DNA of 64,000 bases from assembly GCF_024448955.1 (NCBI RefSeq), contig NZ_JAMOIH010000014.1, forward strand, positions 1 to 64,000, in the 5' to 3' direction. A program made the translations under genes and the position numbers. Below, one piece after another: positions 9,295 through 19,659 of the stretch. Position 1 is the stretch's first letter. Each line of letters begins with the position of its first letter. The DNA is from Stutzerimonas stutzeri (GTDB lineage Bacteria > Pseudomonadota > Gammaproteobacteria > Pseudomonadales > Pseudomonadaceae). The notes below the pieces were generated by a model, which was not told the DNA's origin, did no database searches, and saw only the letters and a program-made list of their open reading frames with translations.

Positions 9295-9908
9295 CACAAC
9301 CTCCATACGCCTCAGAGTTGGGCGTGCAGCTGTGCCACGACTGCGGCTTGGCATGCCGCGCGGAAGATGGCGACTGTCCACGCTGCGACGCGCCGCTGCA
9401 CCGACGCAAACCGAACAGCATCCCGCGCACCTGGGCGCTGTTGGTCGCCGCACTGATCCTCTATGTGCCGGCCAACACGCTGCCGGTGATGTACACAGAT
9501 ATGTTCGGCAGCGGCAGCGAAAACACCATTCTCAGCGGCGTGATCGAGTTCTGGAAAGACGGCTCCTGGGACATCGCGCTGCTGATCTTCATTGCCAGCG
9601 TCGGCGTGCCCTGCATGAAGTTCTTCGTGCTCGGCATGCTGCTGATCAGCGCCCAGCGACGCAGCCGCTGGGCCATGCGCGAACGCGCGCGGCTGTACCG
9701 TTTCATCGAAATCATCGGCTACTGGTCGATGCTCGATGTGCTGGTGGTCGCACTGGTCGCGGCACTGGTGCAATTCCGCGCGCTGAGCACCATCGAGCCG
9801 CGTCTGGGTATTTTGTTCTTCGGCCTGGTCGTGGTGCTGACGATGATGGCCTCGATGAGCTTCGATCCGCGATTGATCTGGGATGCAGAGAAAGACGATG
9901 TCAGATAA
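9291..9908 (+). CDS. Paraquat-inducible protein A-like membrane protein, second half (PqiA2)
   Basis: A 205-aa protein, the counterpart of the second PqiA repeat: zinc-ribbon cysteines C-H-D-C and C-P-R-C in the first 30 residues, then four helices with the family segments P-A-N-T-L-P-V-M and S-M-L-D-V. Together with the preceding gene it makes up a full-length PqiA split into two polypeptides, each with its own cysteine cluster. It starts in the ATGA overlap with PqiA1 and overlaps the pqiB start by 11 bases, so the stoichiometry is likely fixed by translational coupling. Confidence 0.85.
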   Translation: MTQPPYASELGVQLCHDCGLACRAEDGDCPRCDAPLHRRKPNSIPRTWALLVAALILYVPANTLPVMYTDMFGSGSENTILSGVIEFWKDGSWDIALLIFIASVGVPCMKFFVLGMLLISAQRRSRWAMRERARLYRFIEIIGYWSMLDVLVVALVAALVQFRALSTIEPRLGILFFGLVVVLTMMASMSFDPRLIWDAEKDDVR

Positions 9909-11574
9909 CCCTCACCACACCGAATCACCTGCCGGCACGCCCGAGATCAGGCATCGGCCGGTCCGCGTCTCGCTGGTCTGGCTGGTGCCCATCGCCGCCG
10001 CGCTGGTGGGCTTTTCCATGGTCATGCAGAACTGGCTTTCTGCCGGGCCGCAAATCACCGTGAGCTTCGAGACCGCCGAAGGGCTCGAAGCCAACAAGAC
10101 ACAGGTCAAGTACAAGAACGTGGTCATCGGCCAAGTCACCGCCATCAACCTCAGCGAGGATCACACCCGCGTCATCGCCACGGTCGAGCTGGATCAGCAC
10201 GCCGAGCCTTTCACTCGTGAAGACACCAAATTCTGGGTCGTGCGGCCGCGCATCGGCGCCAGTGGTGTATCCGGCGTCGACACCCTGCTGTCCGGCGCCT
10301 TCATTGGGGCCGATGCCGGGCGCGCAGAGGAAACCCGTCGCGAATTCCTCGGCTTGGAAGCACCACCACCGGTGACCTTCGGCGCCGAAGGCAAGCAGTT
10401 CACCCTGCGCAGCGATAATCTCGGTTCACTCGGTGTCGGCTCGCCGCTGTACTTCCGCCGCCTTCAGGTCGGCCAGGTGATCTCGTTCGGGCTGGCCGAC
10501 GATGGCAAGGGCGTCCAGGTTCAGGTATTCGTCAACGCCCCTTACGATCGCTTCGTCACCGACGACACGCGCTTCTGGAACGCCAGTGGCGTCGATGTTT
10601 CCGTCGCTGCAGATGGCCTGCGGGTCAACGCCGAGTCGCTCTCGACCATACTCGCCGGCGGCATCGCCTTCCGCGCCCCTAACTACAGCCCCGACGCCAG
10701 CCCGGCCGCGCCGGACAGCGAGTTCACGCTGTTTGCCGACGTGCGCCAGGCGATGGCGCCCGCCGATGGCCCACCGCGCTACGTGCAGATGCGCTTCGAC
10801 CAGACCCTGCGCGGGCTGAACGTCGATGCGCCAGTAGAATTTCTCGGCGTCCCCATCGGCCGCGTGGTCTCGGTCAAGCTCGACTATGACGAAAAGAACA
10901 AAAGCTTCCCTGCTGTGGTCGGCGCGGTGATCTACCCCAGTCGGCTGGGCGCCGCGCATGACAAACTGTCCCAGACCCTGGGCGGCGATACTGAAGAACA
11001 CACCGCCCGCCTCATGCAAATGTTCGTCGACCGCGGCCTGCGGGCGCAGGCACGCACCGGCAATCTGCTCACCGGCCAACTGTACATCTCACTGGATTTC
11101 GACCCGCGCGCGCCCAAGGTCGCCTTCGATCAGCATGCCCGGCCCATGGTCATCCCGACCATCGCCGGCAGCTTCGACAAACTGCAGGAGCAACTGCAGG
11201 CCATGGTCGACAAGCTCAGCAAGCTGCCCATCGAAACGCTGGCCGACAACCTGAATGGCAGTCTCGACGAGCTGCGCCAAACCTTGAAGCAGGTCAACGG
11301 CGATGTTCTGCCGCAGCTGCAGCGCACCCTGGAGCGATCGGAGCAGACCCTGCAGAACGCCAACCAGGCACTTGCTGAAGACTCGCCACAGCGCCAGCAA
11401 CTAGGCGATACCCTCAAGGAAGTCCAGCGCGCAGTACGCTCCGTGCGGACACTGTCGGACTACCTCAGCCGTCACCCCGAATCGCTGATCCGCGGCCGCA
11501 GCGGCGACGAAACACCGGCGAACTACAAAGGCCAAGCCACCTCGCGAGAACTGAATTCGGAGCACCAGCCATGA
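9898..11574 (+). CDS. pqiB: PqiB-like MCE-domain lipid transport protein
   Basis: A 558-aa protein with a short cytoplasmic tail, one membrane helix (about 21-44) and three tandem MCE/MlaD domains (roughly 47-140, 160-230 and 290-400), followed by a helical region rich in Gln/Leu heptads (about 430-530). In E. coli PqiB the MCE rings plus C-terminal helices form a tunnel that spans the periplasm to the outer membrane. The start M-S-D-N-P lies inside the end of PqiA2, and the stop overlaps the start of the lipoprotein PqiC, so all five genes from the phospholipase on form one overlapping unit. Confidence 0.92.
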   Translation: MSDNPHHTESPAGTPEIRHRPVRVSLVWLVPIAAALVGFSMVMQNWLSAGPQITVSFETAEGLEANKTQVKYKNVVIGQVTAINLSEDHTRVIATVELDQHAEPFTREDTKFWVVRPRIGASGVSGVDTLLSGAFIGADAGRAEETRREFLGLEAPPPVTFGAEGKQFTLRSDNLGSLGVGSPLYFRRLQVGQVISFGLADDGKGVQVQVFVNAPYDRFVTDDTRFWNASGVDVSVAADGLRVNAESLSTILAGGIAFRAPNYSPDASPAAPDSEFTLFADVRQAMAPADGPPRYVQMRFDQTLRGLNVDAPVEFLGVPIGRVVSVKLDYDEKNKSFPAVVGAVIYPSRLGAAHDKLSQTLGGDTEEHTARLMQMFVDRGLRAQARTGNLLTGQLYISLDFDPRAPKVAFDQHARPMVIPTIAGSFDKLQEQLQAMVDKLSKLPIETLADNLNGSLDELRQTLKQVNGDVLPQLQRTLERSEQTLQNANQALAEDSPQRQQLGDTLKEVQRAVRSVRTLSDYLSRHPESLIRGRSGDETPANYKGQATSRELNSEHQP

Positions 11575-12188
11575 ATCTGCGCCCCTCTCTGCTCATACTC
11601 GCCGGCGCGTTCGTCCTGAGCGCCTGCAGCTCGACCCCGACGCGCTATCACACACTCATCGCCGCCCAGCCGCACATGACCGAAGCACCAGCCGAGGCGA
11701 CCGGATTCCAGTTGCAGGTGCTACCGGTGCGCATTCCGGTACAGACGGACCAGCCGAGCCTGGTGGTGCGCGAAAGCGATGGCCGCCTGGCGATCCTGGA
11801 AACCGCACTCTGGGCCTCGCCCCCTGCAGACGAATTCCACGATGCGCTAGCGATCGAACTGGAACAGCGCCTCGGCGTGCGTGACCTGGCAGGTCTGCCT
11901 GGCCGGACGAACGTTCCAATGTTGAGCCTGCGCACCGACGTTCGTCGCTTCGATTCGCTGCCCGGCCGGCATGCTGCCCTGGACGTCATGTGGAGCCTGG
12001 AACTGAGCGAGCGCGGCCGGCAGAGCCGGGCGCTGACCTGCGCCAGCGTGATCCACGAACAGGCCGGCAGCGAGGTGGACAGCCTGGTACTGGCCCACCA
12101 GCATGCCATCGCCGGGCTGGCGACCACCATCGCCCGAACGGCACGCCAATGGGCAGCGAATCCCGACAGCGACTGCCCGCAGCCATAG
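11571..12188 (+). CDS. pqiC: PqiC-like outer-membrane lipoprotein (ABC-type transport auxiliary)
   Basis: A 205-aa lipoprotein with lipobox L-S-A-C (Cys19) followed by S-S-T-P-T-R-Y-H-T-L, the start typical of the PqiC/YmbA (DUF330) family. E. coli PqiC is an outer-membrane lipoprotein that docks the PqiB tube. The start overlaps the pqiB stop by four bases. It is the last gene of the phospholipase-pqi operon; pyrC starts 117 bases later. Confidence 0.88.
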   Translation: MNLRPSLLILAGAFVLSACSSTPTRYHTLIAAQPHMTEAPAEATGFQLQVLPVRIPVQTDQPSLVVRESDGRLAILETALWASPPADEFHDALAIELEQRLGVRDLAGLPGRTNVPMLSLRTDVRRFDSLPGRHAALDVMWSLELSERGRQSRALTCASVIHEQAGSEVDSLVLAHQHAIAGLATTIARTARQWAANPDSDCPQP

Positions 12189-12305
12189 CTGCCGGTACCG
12201 CCCGAGGCCCGCTCCATCCAGTCGAGCTAATAGTCTTCCGGTCGGAAGCGGGCCAGCGGATTTTCCGGTAGCATTCGCGCACGTTCGATCCGCCTGGAAA
12301 TCTGC

Positions 12306-13349
12306 ATGTCCGACCGTATCACCCTTCTTCGTCCCGACGACTGGCATATCCATCTGCGCGACGGCGCAGCGCTGCCGCACACCGTGGCGGACGCCGCGCG
12401 CCAGTTCGCTCGCGCGATCATCATGCCAAATCTCGTGCCGCCGGTGCGCAACGCCGCCGAAGCCGATAGTTATCGCCAGCGGATCATCGCCGCCCGTCCG
12501 AAGGGCAGCGCCTTCGAGCCGCTGATGGTGCTCTACCTGACCGACGGCACGCAGCCTGACGACGTGCGCGCAGCCAAGGCCAGCGGCTATGTGTATGCCG
12601 CCAAGCTCTACCCGGCTGGCGCGACGACCAACTCGGCGTCCGGCGTGACCCGCATCGACAATATCTTCCCGGTGCTGGAAGCCATGGCCGAGGTCGGCCT
12701 GCCGCTCTTGGTCCATGGAGAGGTAACTCGCTCGGAAATCGACATCTTCGATCGCGAGAAATACTTCATCGAAGAGCAGCTGGGCCGGATCACAGAGCGC
12801 TTCCCGACGCTGAAGGTCGTGTTCGAACACATCACCACTCGCGATGCCGTGCAGTTCGTCGAGGCCGCCGGTAGCAACGTGGGCGCCACGATCACCGCAC
12901 ATCACCTGCTCTACAACCGCAACCACATGCTGGTGGGCGGGATTCGCCCGCACTTCTTCTGCCTGCCGATCCTCAAGCGCAACGTCCACCAGGAAGCCCT
13001 GCTGGACGCCGCAACCAGCGGCAGCCCGAAATTCTTCCTCGGCACGGACTCGGCACCTCACGCCCAGCATGCCAAGGAAAACGCCTGCGGCTGTGCCGGC
13101 TGCTACACCGCCTATGCCGCGATCGAGCTTTATGCCGAGGCATTTGAGCAGCGCAGCGCACTGGATCGCCTGGAAGCCTTCGCCAGCCATTTCGGCGCCG
13201 ATTTCTACGGTCTGCCACGCAACACCGAGGAGATCACGCTGGTGCGCGAACCCTGGAATGTGCCTGGCCACCTGCCCTTCGGGGAGCACAACGTCGTGCC
13301 CCTACGCGCGGGTGAAACCCTGCAATGGCGTCTGGAGGCAAGCGCATGA
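12306..13349 (+). CDS. pyrC: Dihydroorotase (type II)
   Basis: Zinc enzyme (347 aa) cyclising carbamoyl-aspartate to dihydroorotate in pyrimidine synthesis. Metal ligands are visible in order: His14 and His16 in W-H-I-H-L-R-D, the lysine carboxylated in the family in A-A-K-L-Y-P-A-G, His in V-H-G-E-V and F-E-H-I-T, and the catalytic Asp in G-T-D-S-A-P-H. The length matches E. coli/Pseudomonas PyrC. The stop overlaps the rnt start (ATGA). Confidence 0.97.
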   Translation: MSDRITLLRPDDWHIHLRDGAALPHTVADAARQFARAIIMPNLVPPVRNAAEADSYRQRIIAARPKGSAFEPLMVLYLTDGTQPDDVRAAKASGYVYAAKLYPAGATTNSASGVTRIDNIFPVLEAMAEVGLPLLVHGEVTRSEIDIFDREKYFIEEQLGRITERFPTLKVVFEHITTRDAVQFVEAAGSNVGATITAHHLLYNRNHMLVGGIRPHFFCLPILKRNVHQEALLDAATSGSPKFFLGTDSAPHAQHAKENACGCAGCYTAYAAIELYAEAFEQRSALDRLEAFASHFGADFYGLPRNTEEITLVREPWNVPGHLPFGEHNVVPLRAGETLQWRLEASA

Positions 13350-14020
13350 GTGAGGACTCGTTCGACGACGACCTGGAAAACAACCTCTCGGGAAAACCGC
13401 GCTCGCCCATGGCACGACGCTTTCGCGGCTTCCTGCCGGTCGTAGTCGACGTCGAATGCGGTGGCTTCAATTGCGCTACCGATGCTCTATTGGAAATCGC
13501 TGCGGTGACTATCGGCATGGACGAACAGGGCCTGCTCTATCCGCAGGAAACGATGTTCTTCCGAGTCGAGCCCTTCGCCGGCGCCAATATCGAAGCCGCC
13601 GCGCTCGAGTTCACCGGAATCAAGCTGGATCACCCCCTGCGCATGGCCGTCGCCGAATCCCATGCGATGGGCGAGATCCTGCGCAGCGTACGCAAGGCGG
13701 TGAAATCGGCCGGCTGCAAGCGCGCCATCCTGGTCGGCCACAACAGCAGCTTCGACCTGGGCTTTCTCAACGCGGCGATTGCCCGTTGCGACATCAAGCG
13801 CAACCCCTTCCACCCCTTCTCCAGCTTCGACACCGCCACCCTCGCCGGCCTTGCCTACGGCCAGACCGTGCTGGCCAAGGCCTGCCAGGCCGCCGGTATC
13901 GACTTTGACGGTCGCGAAGCCCATTCGGCCCGCTACGACACCGAGAAGACCGCCGAGCTGTTCTGCGGAATCGTCAATCGGTGGAAGGAAATGGGTGGCT
14001 GGGAAGAGTTCGACGAATAA
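13346..14020 (+). CDS. rnt: Ribonuclease T
   Basis: 3'-5' exoribonuclease (224 aa) that trims tRNA CCA ends and stable RNA 3' ends. DEDDh active-site residues are Asp35 and Glu37 in V-D-V-E, the H-N-S-S-F-D-L-G exo II segment, and His193/Asp198 in H-S-A-R-Y-D. The M-S-E-D start overlaps the pyrC stop and gives the same length as the P. aeruginosa enzyme. The pair pyrC-rnt is a conserved Pseudomonas arrangement. Confidence 0.96.
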   Translation: MSEDSFDDDLENNLSGKPRSPMARRFRGFLPVVVDVECGGFNCATDALLEIAAVTIGMDEQGLLYPQETMFFRVEPFAGANIEAAALEFTGIKLDHPLRMAVAESHAMGEILRSVRKAVKSAGCKRAILVGHNSSFDLGFLNAAIARCDIKRNPFHPFSSFDTATLAGLAYGQTVLAKACQAAGIDFDGREAHSARYDTEKTAELFCGIVNRWKEMGGWEEFDE

Positions 14021-14042
14021 GCTCAAAACGGAGGTGATGCCC

Positions 14043-14145
14043 GTAGGGCGGGCCGGGCAGCGCTCCGTTTCGGCCCACCAAAAGCCGCGGTCGACACGGG
14101 TGTCATTGCCCCCCTAGTGGGACGGTGGGCTGAAGCGCACCCTAC
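14043..14145. repeat. REP-like composite element (two inverted units)
   Basis: Starts with a unit (14043-14079) opening with GTAGGGCGGGCC and closing with CGGCCCACC, and ends with an inverted unit (14124-14145) opening with GGTGGGCTGAAG and closing with CACCCTAC. The same arrangement, with the same internal GCGCTCCG, occurs at 34622-34698, so this is a dispersed extragenic repeat. It lies between rnt and its terminator. Confidence 0.75.
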
Positions 14146-14160
14146 CTACTCCCACAAACG

Positions 14161-14190
14161 AAAAAGGCCAGTCATAAGACTGGCCTTTTT
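14161..14190. terminator. Intrinsic terminator, bidirectional
   Basis: Perfect stem GGCCAGTC / GACTGGCC with an ATAA loop, flanked by five A and five T. It serves both rnt (+) and the thrC end (-), which converge here. Confidence 0.93.
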
Positions 14191-14204
14191 GCATCCAAGG
14201 TCGC

Positions 14205-15614
14205 TTACAGCGGCTTGCCGCGATTGCCGTGTTCGCTCACGAAAGCCTGCATGGCCTTGATGTCGTTCGCCAGGACGGTGGAACGCTCCGGACGCTCGAA
14301 CAGGTCGGCCAGATGCGCCGGCAATTCCAGCGCCTTGCCGACACCGGCCTTCTCCACCGCCTCGGGAAATTTCACCGGATGCGCGGTACCCAGCGTCACC
14401 ATCGGCGTCGACAGGCTGCGACGGCATTCACGGGCGGCGTAGACGCCAATTGCAGTGTGCGGATCGAGCAGTTCGCCCGTCTTGGCGAACACTTCGGCAA
14501 TGGTGTTGCAGGTCTGCTCGTCGTCCACGGCCAGGGAATCGAACAGCTTGCGTGCTTCGGTCCAGCGCTCTTCCTCGACCGACAGCTTGCCGCTGGCCTT
14601 GAAGGCGCTCATCAGCTCAGCCACGGCAGCGCCGTTGCGGCCGTGCAGGTCGAACAGCAGGCGCTCGAAGTTGGACGAGACCATGATGTCCATCGATGGC
14701 GACAGCGACGGATGCAGGGTGTCCTTGTCGTAGCGGTTGCCGCTCATGAAACGGTGCAGAATGTCGTTGCGGTTGGTCGCAACCACCAGCTGGCTGATCG
14801 GCAGGCCCATGTTGCGCGCCAGGTAACCAGCGAAGATGTCGCCGAAGTTGCCGGTGGGCACCGAGAACGCCACGGAACGCGCCGGGCCACCCAGCTGCAA
14901 GGCTGCATGGAAGTAGTAGACGATCTGAGCCATGATCCGCGCCCAGTTGATCGAGTTCACCGCCACCAGACGCGTGCCCTTGAGGAAGCCCTGGTCAGCG
15001 AAGCTGTCCTTGACCATCTCCTGGCAGTCATCGAAGTTGCCCTCGATGGCGATGTTGTGGATGTTGTCACCGAAGATGGTGGTCATCTGCCGACGCTGCA
15101 CTTCCGAAACACGGTTGTGCGGATGCAGGATGAAGATGTCGACGTTATCGCAACGGCGGCAACCTTCAATGGCCGCCGAGCCGGTGTCACCCGAGGTGGC
15201 GCCGATGATCACTACGCGCTCGCCGCGCTTGGCCAGGACGTAGTCAAGAAGGCGACCGAGCAGCTGCAGGGCGAAGTCCTTGAACGCCAGGGTCGGGCCA
15301 TGGAACAACTCCATCACCCACTCGTTGCCGTCCAGCTGGCGCAGCGGCGCGACCGCGCTATGCGCGAATACGCCATATGTGTCTTCTAGAATCTGCTTGA
15401 AATCGGCGTCCGGAATGCTGCCAGCCACGAACGGGCGCATCACCTTGAATGCCAGCTCGTGGTACGGCAGGCCGGCCCAGGAAGCGATTTCCTCGACGGT
15501 GAAGCGCGGCAGGTTTTCCGGCACGTAGAGGCCGCCGTCGCTGGCCAGCCCGGCCAGCAGCACGTCTTCGAAATTCAGGGCCGGAGCCTGACCACGGGTA
15601 CTGATGTAGCGCAT
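14205..15614 (-). CDS. thrC: Threonine synthase
   Basis: PLP enzyme (469 aa, long class) converting O-phosphohomoserine to threonine. The PLP lysine is Lys112 in G-P-T-L-A-F-K-D-F, and the phosphate-binding loop G-A-T-S-G-D-T-G-S-A is present near residues 155-165. M-R-Y-I-S-T-R-G is the usual Pseudomonas start. It lies about 100 bases downstream of hom on the same strand and ends at a strong terminator, so hom-thrC are likely cotranscribed. Confidence 0.97.
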   Translation of the reverse strand: MRYISTRGQAPALNFEDVLLAGLASDGGLYVPENLPRFTVEEIASWAGLPYHELAFKVMRPFVAGSIPDADFKQILEDTYGVFAHSAVAPLRQLDGNEWVMELFHGPTLAFKDFALQLLGRLLDYVLAKRGERVVIIGATSGDTGSAAIEGCRRCDNVDIFILHPHNRVSEVQRRQMTTIFGDNIHNIAIEGNFDDCQEMVKDSFADQGFLKGTRLVAVNSINWARIMAQIVYYFHAALQLGGPARSVAFSVPTGNFGDIFAGYLARNMGLPISQLVVATNRNDILHRFMSGNRYDKDTLHPSLSPSMDIMVSSNFERLLFDLHGRNGAAVAELMSAFKASGKLSVEEERWTEARKLFDSLAVDDEQTCNTIAEVFAKTGELLDPHTAIGVYAARECRRSLSTPMVTLGTAHPVKFPEAVEKAGVGKALELPAHLADLFERPERSTVLANDIKAMQAFVSEHGNRGKPL

Positions 15615-15680
15615 TGTTCAAACCTTCGGTTTGAGCCTGCAGCCCTGAAGCTCGAGCCTGAGGCCTGGCGATTCGCCCTG

Positions 15681-15715
15681 GCTTCCAGCTCCCAGCTTCC
15701 AGCTTCCAGCTCTGG
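15681..15715. repeat. Heptamer tandem repeat between hom and thrC
   Basis: Five successive 7-base units of GCTTCCA and variants (GCTTCCA, GCTCCCA, GCTTCCA, GCTTCCA, GCTCTGG) end one base before the hom stop codon. The preceding 50 bases (from about 15632) contain more degenerate AGC-rich units. Confidence 0.75.
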
Positions 15716-17020
<1,305 letters not shown>

Positions 17021-17138
17021 GCTGCACTCCCCATTCCCAGCGAACGGCCGGATGCACCAGCCGAACAAAAGAGTCGCACATTACGAATCGGCAGGGTTTT
17101 AGTCAAATCGCTGCGCGAAACGGCGGGCTGGCGACGCG

Positions 17139-17636
17139 CTAGTCTTTTGCCCCATCCAAACCCAGGCGCTCATGCCATTGAGCCAGCGACTCGTCTGGAT
17201 AGTCGGCGAAACACCTGTCGGCGTCGAAGACCTGCGGCTCGACCCAGCTCGCCTTCGAGTCAAGCATCAGGTGAGTATGCTCGGGCGGCGTGGGAAGATC
17301 GGTGTCGATAGCCGACGCATGGGGGTGCACCAGCTCCGGCCAGTTGGGATCCCACAACCAGAGCGCGCTGCCGCAGTGCTTGCAGAAATGACGCTCACCG
17401 TCGCTGACACGAACTGCACCGGACTGCGGATCGACCATGCGCGCCCGATAGACGCTCAGGTGCTCGCGCCCTTCGACGTTCAGCGTCCGGTGATCGCCGC
17501 CCAGGTTGATCGCATAGCCGCCGCCACCTGCCGTCTTGCGACAGATGGAGCAGTAGCAGCGCATGAATGGGTAAGGCGTAGCCGACTCCAGCGAGAAACG
17601 CACGGCTTTGCAGTGACAGGAACCTTCAAGCTTCAT
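17139..17636 (-). CDS. GFA-family (glutathione-dependent formaldehyde-activating-like) zinc protein
   Basis: A 165-aa protein with the GFA/CENP-V fold signature: C-H-C-K-A-V at the N terminus, C-Y-C-S-I-C-R-K-T at about 28-36, and C-K-H-C-G-S at about 85-90, together the seven cysteines that bind two zinc ions in the family. The founding member binds glutathione, but most paralogues have unknown substrates, so no specific reaction is assigned. It sits between dsbC and hom on the same strand; in P. aeruginosa those two are, as I recall, direct neighbours, so this looks like an insertion. Confidence 0.8.
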   Translation of the reverse strand: MKLEGSCHCKAVRFSLESATPYPFMRCYCSICRKTAGGGGYAINLGGDHRTLNVEGREHLSVYRARMVDPQSGAVRVSDGERHFCKHCGSALWLWDPNWPELVHPHASAIDTDLPTPPEHTHLMLDSKASWVEPQVFDADRCFADYPDESLAQWHERLGLDGAKD

Positions 17637-17735
17637 GATCGCGCCCTCCGTCGGTATTGCAGACTTTGAGCGCTGGGAGCGAGACAGTTCAGTTTGGGCC
17701 GACGGGCGTCGCCAGGAAGACGCCGCCTCGTGCGA

Positions 17736-18461
17736 TCACTTGGCTTTGAGAGCGATTTCAGCCAACTGGGGGGCTGGCTGGTAGCCGGGAATGATCTGCC
17801 CATCGGCGAGCACGATGGCCGGCGTGCCCTGCACACCTATAAGCTGGCCCAGCTCGTACTGCTCGGCGATCGGATTGTCACATGTGGCTGCGGGAAGCTC
17901 CTGACGGGCCTTGGCCTTGTTCATCGCCTCTTGCGGATCCTTGGCGCACCAGACGCTGGTCAGCGTATTGGCACCGTGACTGCCCATTCCCTGGCGCGGA
18001 AACGCCATGTAGCGAACTTCTACACCCAGACGGTTCAGTTCCGGCACTTCGCTGTGCAGCTTCTGGCAGTAGCCGCAATCGGTGTCGGTGAACACCGTGA
18101 TGTGGGTCTTGGGTTTTTCCGGCGCGAAGATCACCATCTGCTTGAGCGGAATCGCATCGATGGCCGCGGCGACCGACTGGCTCTGAGCCTGTTCGGTGAG
18201 ATTCAGTGCCTGACCATCCTTGAACTGAAACAGATAGCCCTGAATGATGAACTGCCCATCGGCGCTGGCATACAGTTGGCGACCGCCCTTGAGCTGCACC
18301 TGGTAGACACCGGGCATTGGGCTTTCGGCGATGGCCTCGATCGGCATATCGGGCTGGATGGACTGCAACGACTGACGGATCGCCTTGTCCGGGTCGGCAG
18401 CCATGGAAAAGGAACTGGCCAGGCCCAAAGCCACGGCAGCGAACAGACGAATCACGCGCAT
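17736..18461 (-). CDS. dsbC: Thiol:disulfide interchange protein DsbC
   Basis: Periplasmic disulfide isomerase (241 aa). A signal peptide ends near A-A-D (residue 22), then the DsbC dimerisation domain and a thioredoxin fold with active-site Cys129-Gly-Tyr-Cys132; the cis-proline loop G-T-P-A is near the C terminus. AGGAG lies upstream of the chosen ATG, six codons inside the longest frame. Gene order xerD-dsbC is the usual one in gammaproteobacteria. Confidence 0.95.
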   Translation of the reverse strand: MRVIRLFAAVALGLASSFSMAADPDKAIRQSLQSIQPDMPIEAIAESPMPGVYQVQLKGGRQLYASADGQFIIQGYLFQFKDGQALNLTEQAQSQSVAAAIDAIPLKQMVIFAPEKPKTHITVFTDTDCGYCQKLHSEVPELNRLGVEVRYMAFPRQGMGSHGANTLTSVWCAKDPQEAMNKAKARQELPAATCDNPIAEQYELGQLIGVQGTPAIVLADGQIIPGYQPAPQLAEIALKAK

Positions 18462-18699
18462 GGAAACTCCTGGCGACATCGATCAAGGGGTGGGCGCGAA
18501 GATTATCATAGCCACCGTCCAAGCAACTGCCGGGACGGCCTTGGATGATGGGTTTGTGGGCTACAGCGCACCTCGATGGTGGCCGCTGGCCCAACCAGAT
18601 CGGCCTTACACGTTGCGCTCAAACAATCACTTCGGCCAGCAGGTAGGGAATTCATTCGACCGATGTTCGCATGCTGCCGATTTCCCTCCTCGAGTCCGG

Positions 18700-19596
18700 T
18701 CAGCCTCGCGGATGATGGCGGGCGTGCAGCTCCTGCAGGCGTGCACGGGCGACATGGGTATAGATCTGGGTAGTCGACAGATCGCTGTGACCCAGCAGCA
18801 TCTGCACGGTGCGCAGGTCAGCACCATGGTTGAGCAAATGCGTGGCGAACGCATGGCGCAGCGTATGCGGCGATATCGTCGCGCTGATACCTGCCACCGA
18901 GGCATGCAGTTTGATTCGGTGCCAGAAGGTCTGTCGGGTCATCTGAGTGCCACGCAGGCTTGGAAACACCACATCGCTCGGCTTGTCGCCCAGCAACAGG
19001 CCGCGAGCCTGACGAAGGTAACGCTCGAGCCAGTGCAAGGCCTCTTCTCCCAGCGGTACCAGACGCTCTTTGTTGCCCTTGCCGAGAGTGCGCAGCACAC
19101 CCTGACGCAGGTTGATCTGGTCGAGGCTCAGCGAAATCAGCTCGGTCACCCGCAGCCCGCAGGCATAAAGCACTTCCAGCATCGCCCGATCACGCAAGCC
19201 GAGCGGGTCGCCAATATCCGGGGCGGCCAACAACGCTTCGACATCCGCCTCGGACAGCGTCTTGGGCAAGGGTTGCCCCAACTGCGGCAGATCGACCTGC
19301 AAGGTCGGATCGACACTAATCGATCCCTCGCTCAGCAGAAAACGATAAAAGCTACGTAGGCCAGATATAAAGCGCGCGGTGGAGCGCGCCTTGTAGCCTT
19401 TGGCCTGACGCCAGGCGAGATGATCGAGAATTATCACGCGCCCGGCATCTTCCAGCTTCAGGTCACGCTCGGCCAGCCAGCCGTTGAACAGCGCCAGGTC
19501 ACTGCGATAGGCATCCCGTGTGTTGTCTGACAGCCCCTTCTGCAGCCACAAGGCATCCAGAAAGCGGTCAATTACAGGGGCATCCAAGGCAGGCAT
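18700..19596 (-). CDS. xerD: Site-specific tyrosine recombinase XerD
   Basis: Recombinase (298 aa) that with XerC resolves chromosome dimers at dif under FtsK control. All catalytic residues are present: Arg149, Lys173, His244, Arg247, His270 and the nucleophile Tyr279. N-terminal SAM-like DNA-binding domain is about residues 1-100. Length and context (upstream of dsbC) identify the housekeeping enzyme rather than a mobile-element integrase. The 238 bases between it and dsbC hold a degenerate REP fragment (GTGGGCTACAGCGCACC at 18556-18572). Confidence 0.95.
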   Translation of the reverse strand: MPALDAPVIDRFLDALWLQKGLSDNTRDAYRSDLALFNGWLAERDLKLEDAGRVIILDHLAWRQAKGYKARSTARFISGLRSFYRFLLSEGSISVDPTLQVDLPQLGQPLPKTLSEADVEALLAAPDIGDPLGLRDRAMLEVLYACGLRVTELISLSLDQINLRQGVLRTLGKGNKERLVPLGEEALHWLERYLRQARGLLLGDKPSDVVFPSLRGTQMTRQTFWHRIKLHASVAGISATISPHTLRHAFATHLLNHGADLRTVQMLLGHSDLSTTQIYTHVARARLQELHARHHPRG

Positions 19597-19659
19597 GGCG
19601 GTATCCGAAAGACTCGACGCGGCAGTGTTTCACAAGGCGCCAGCAAACAGCCAGCGTGG

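Noticed and set aside
11847-13289. 480-codon open frame on - across pqiC and pyrC
   Set aside because: Antisense to two well-supported genes, Gln/His/Arg-rich composition.
14229-15389. 386-codon open frame on + across thrC
   Set aside because: It is the antisense shadow of thrC; high GC leaves long frames on the opposite strand, and the composition (His/Gln/Val-rich) is not protein-like.
18700-19596. XerD as evidence of a mobile element
   Set aside because: Length and context (next to dsbC) show the housekeeping XerD, not an integrase.
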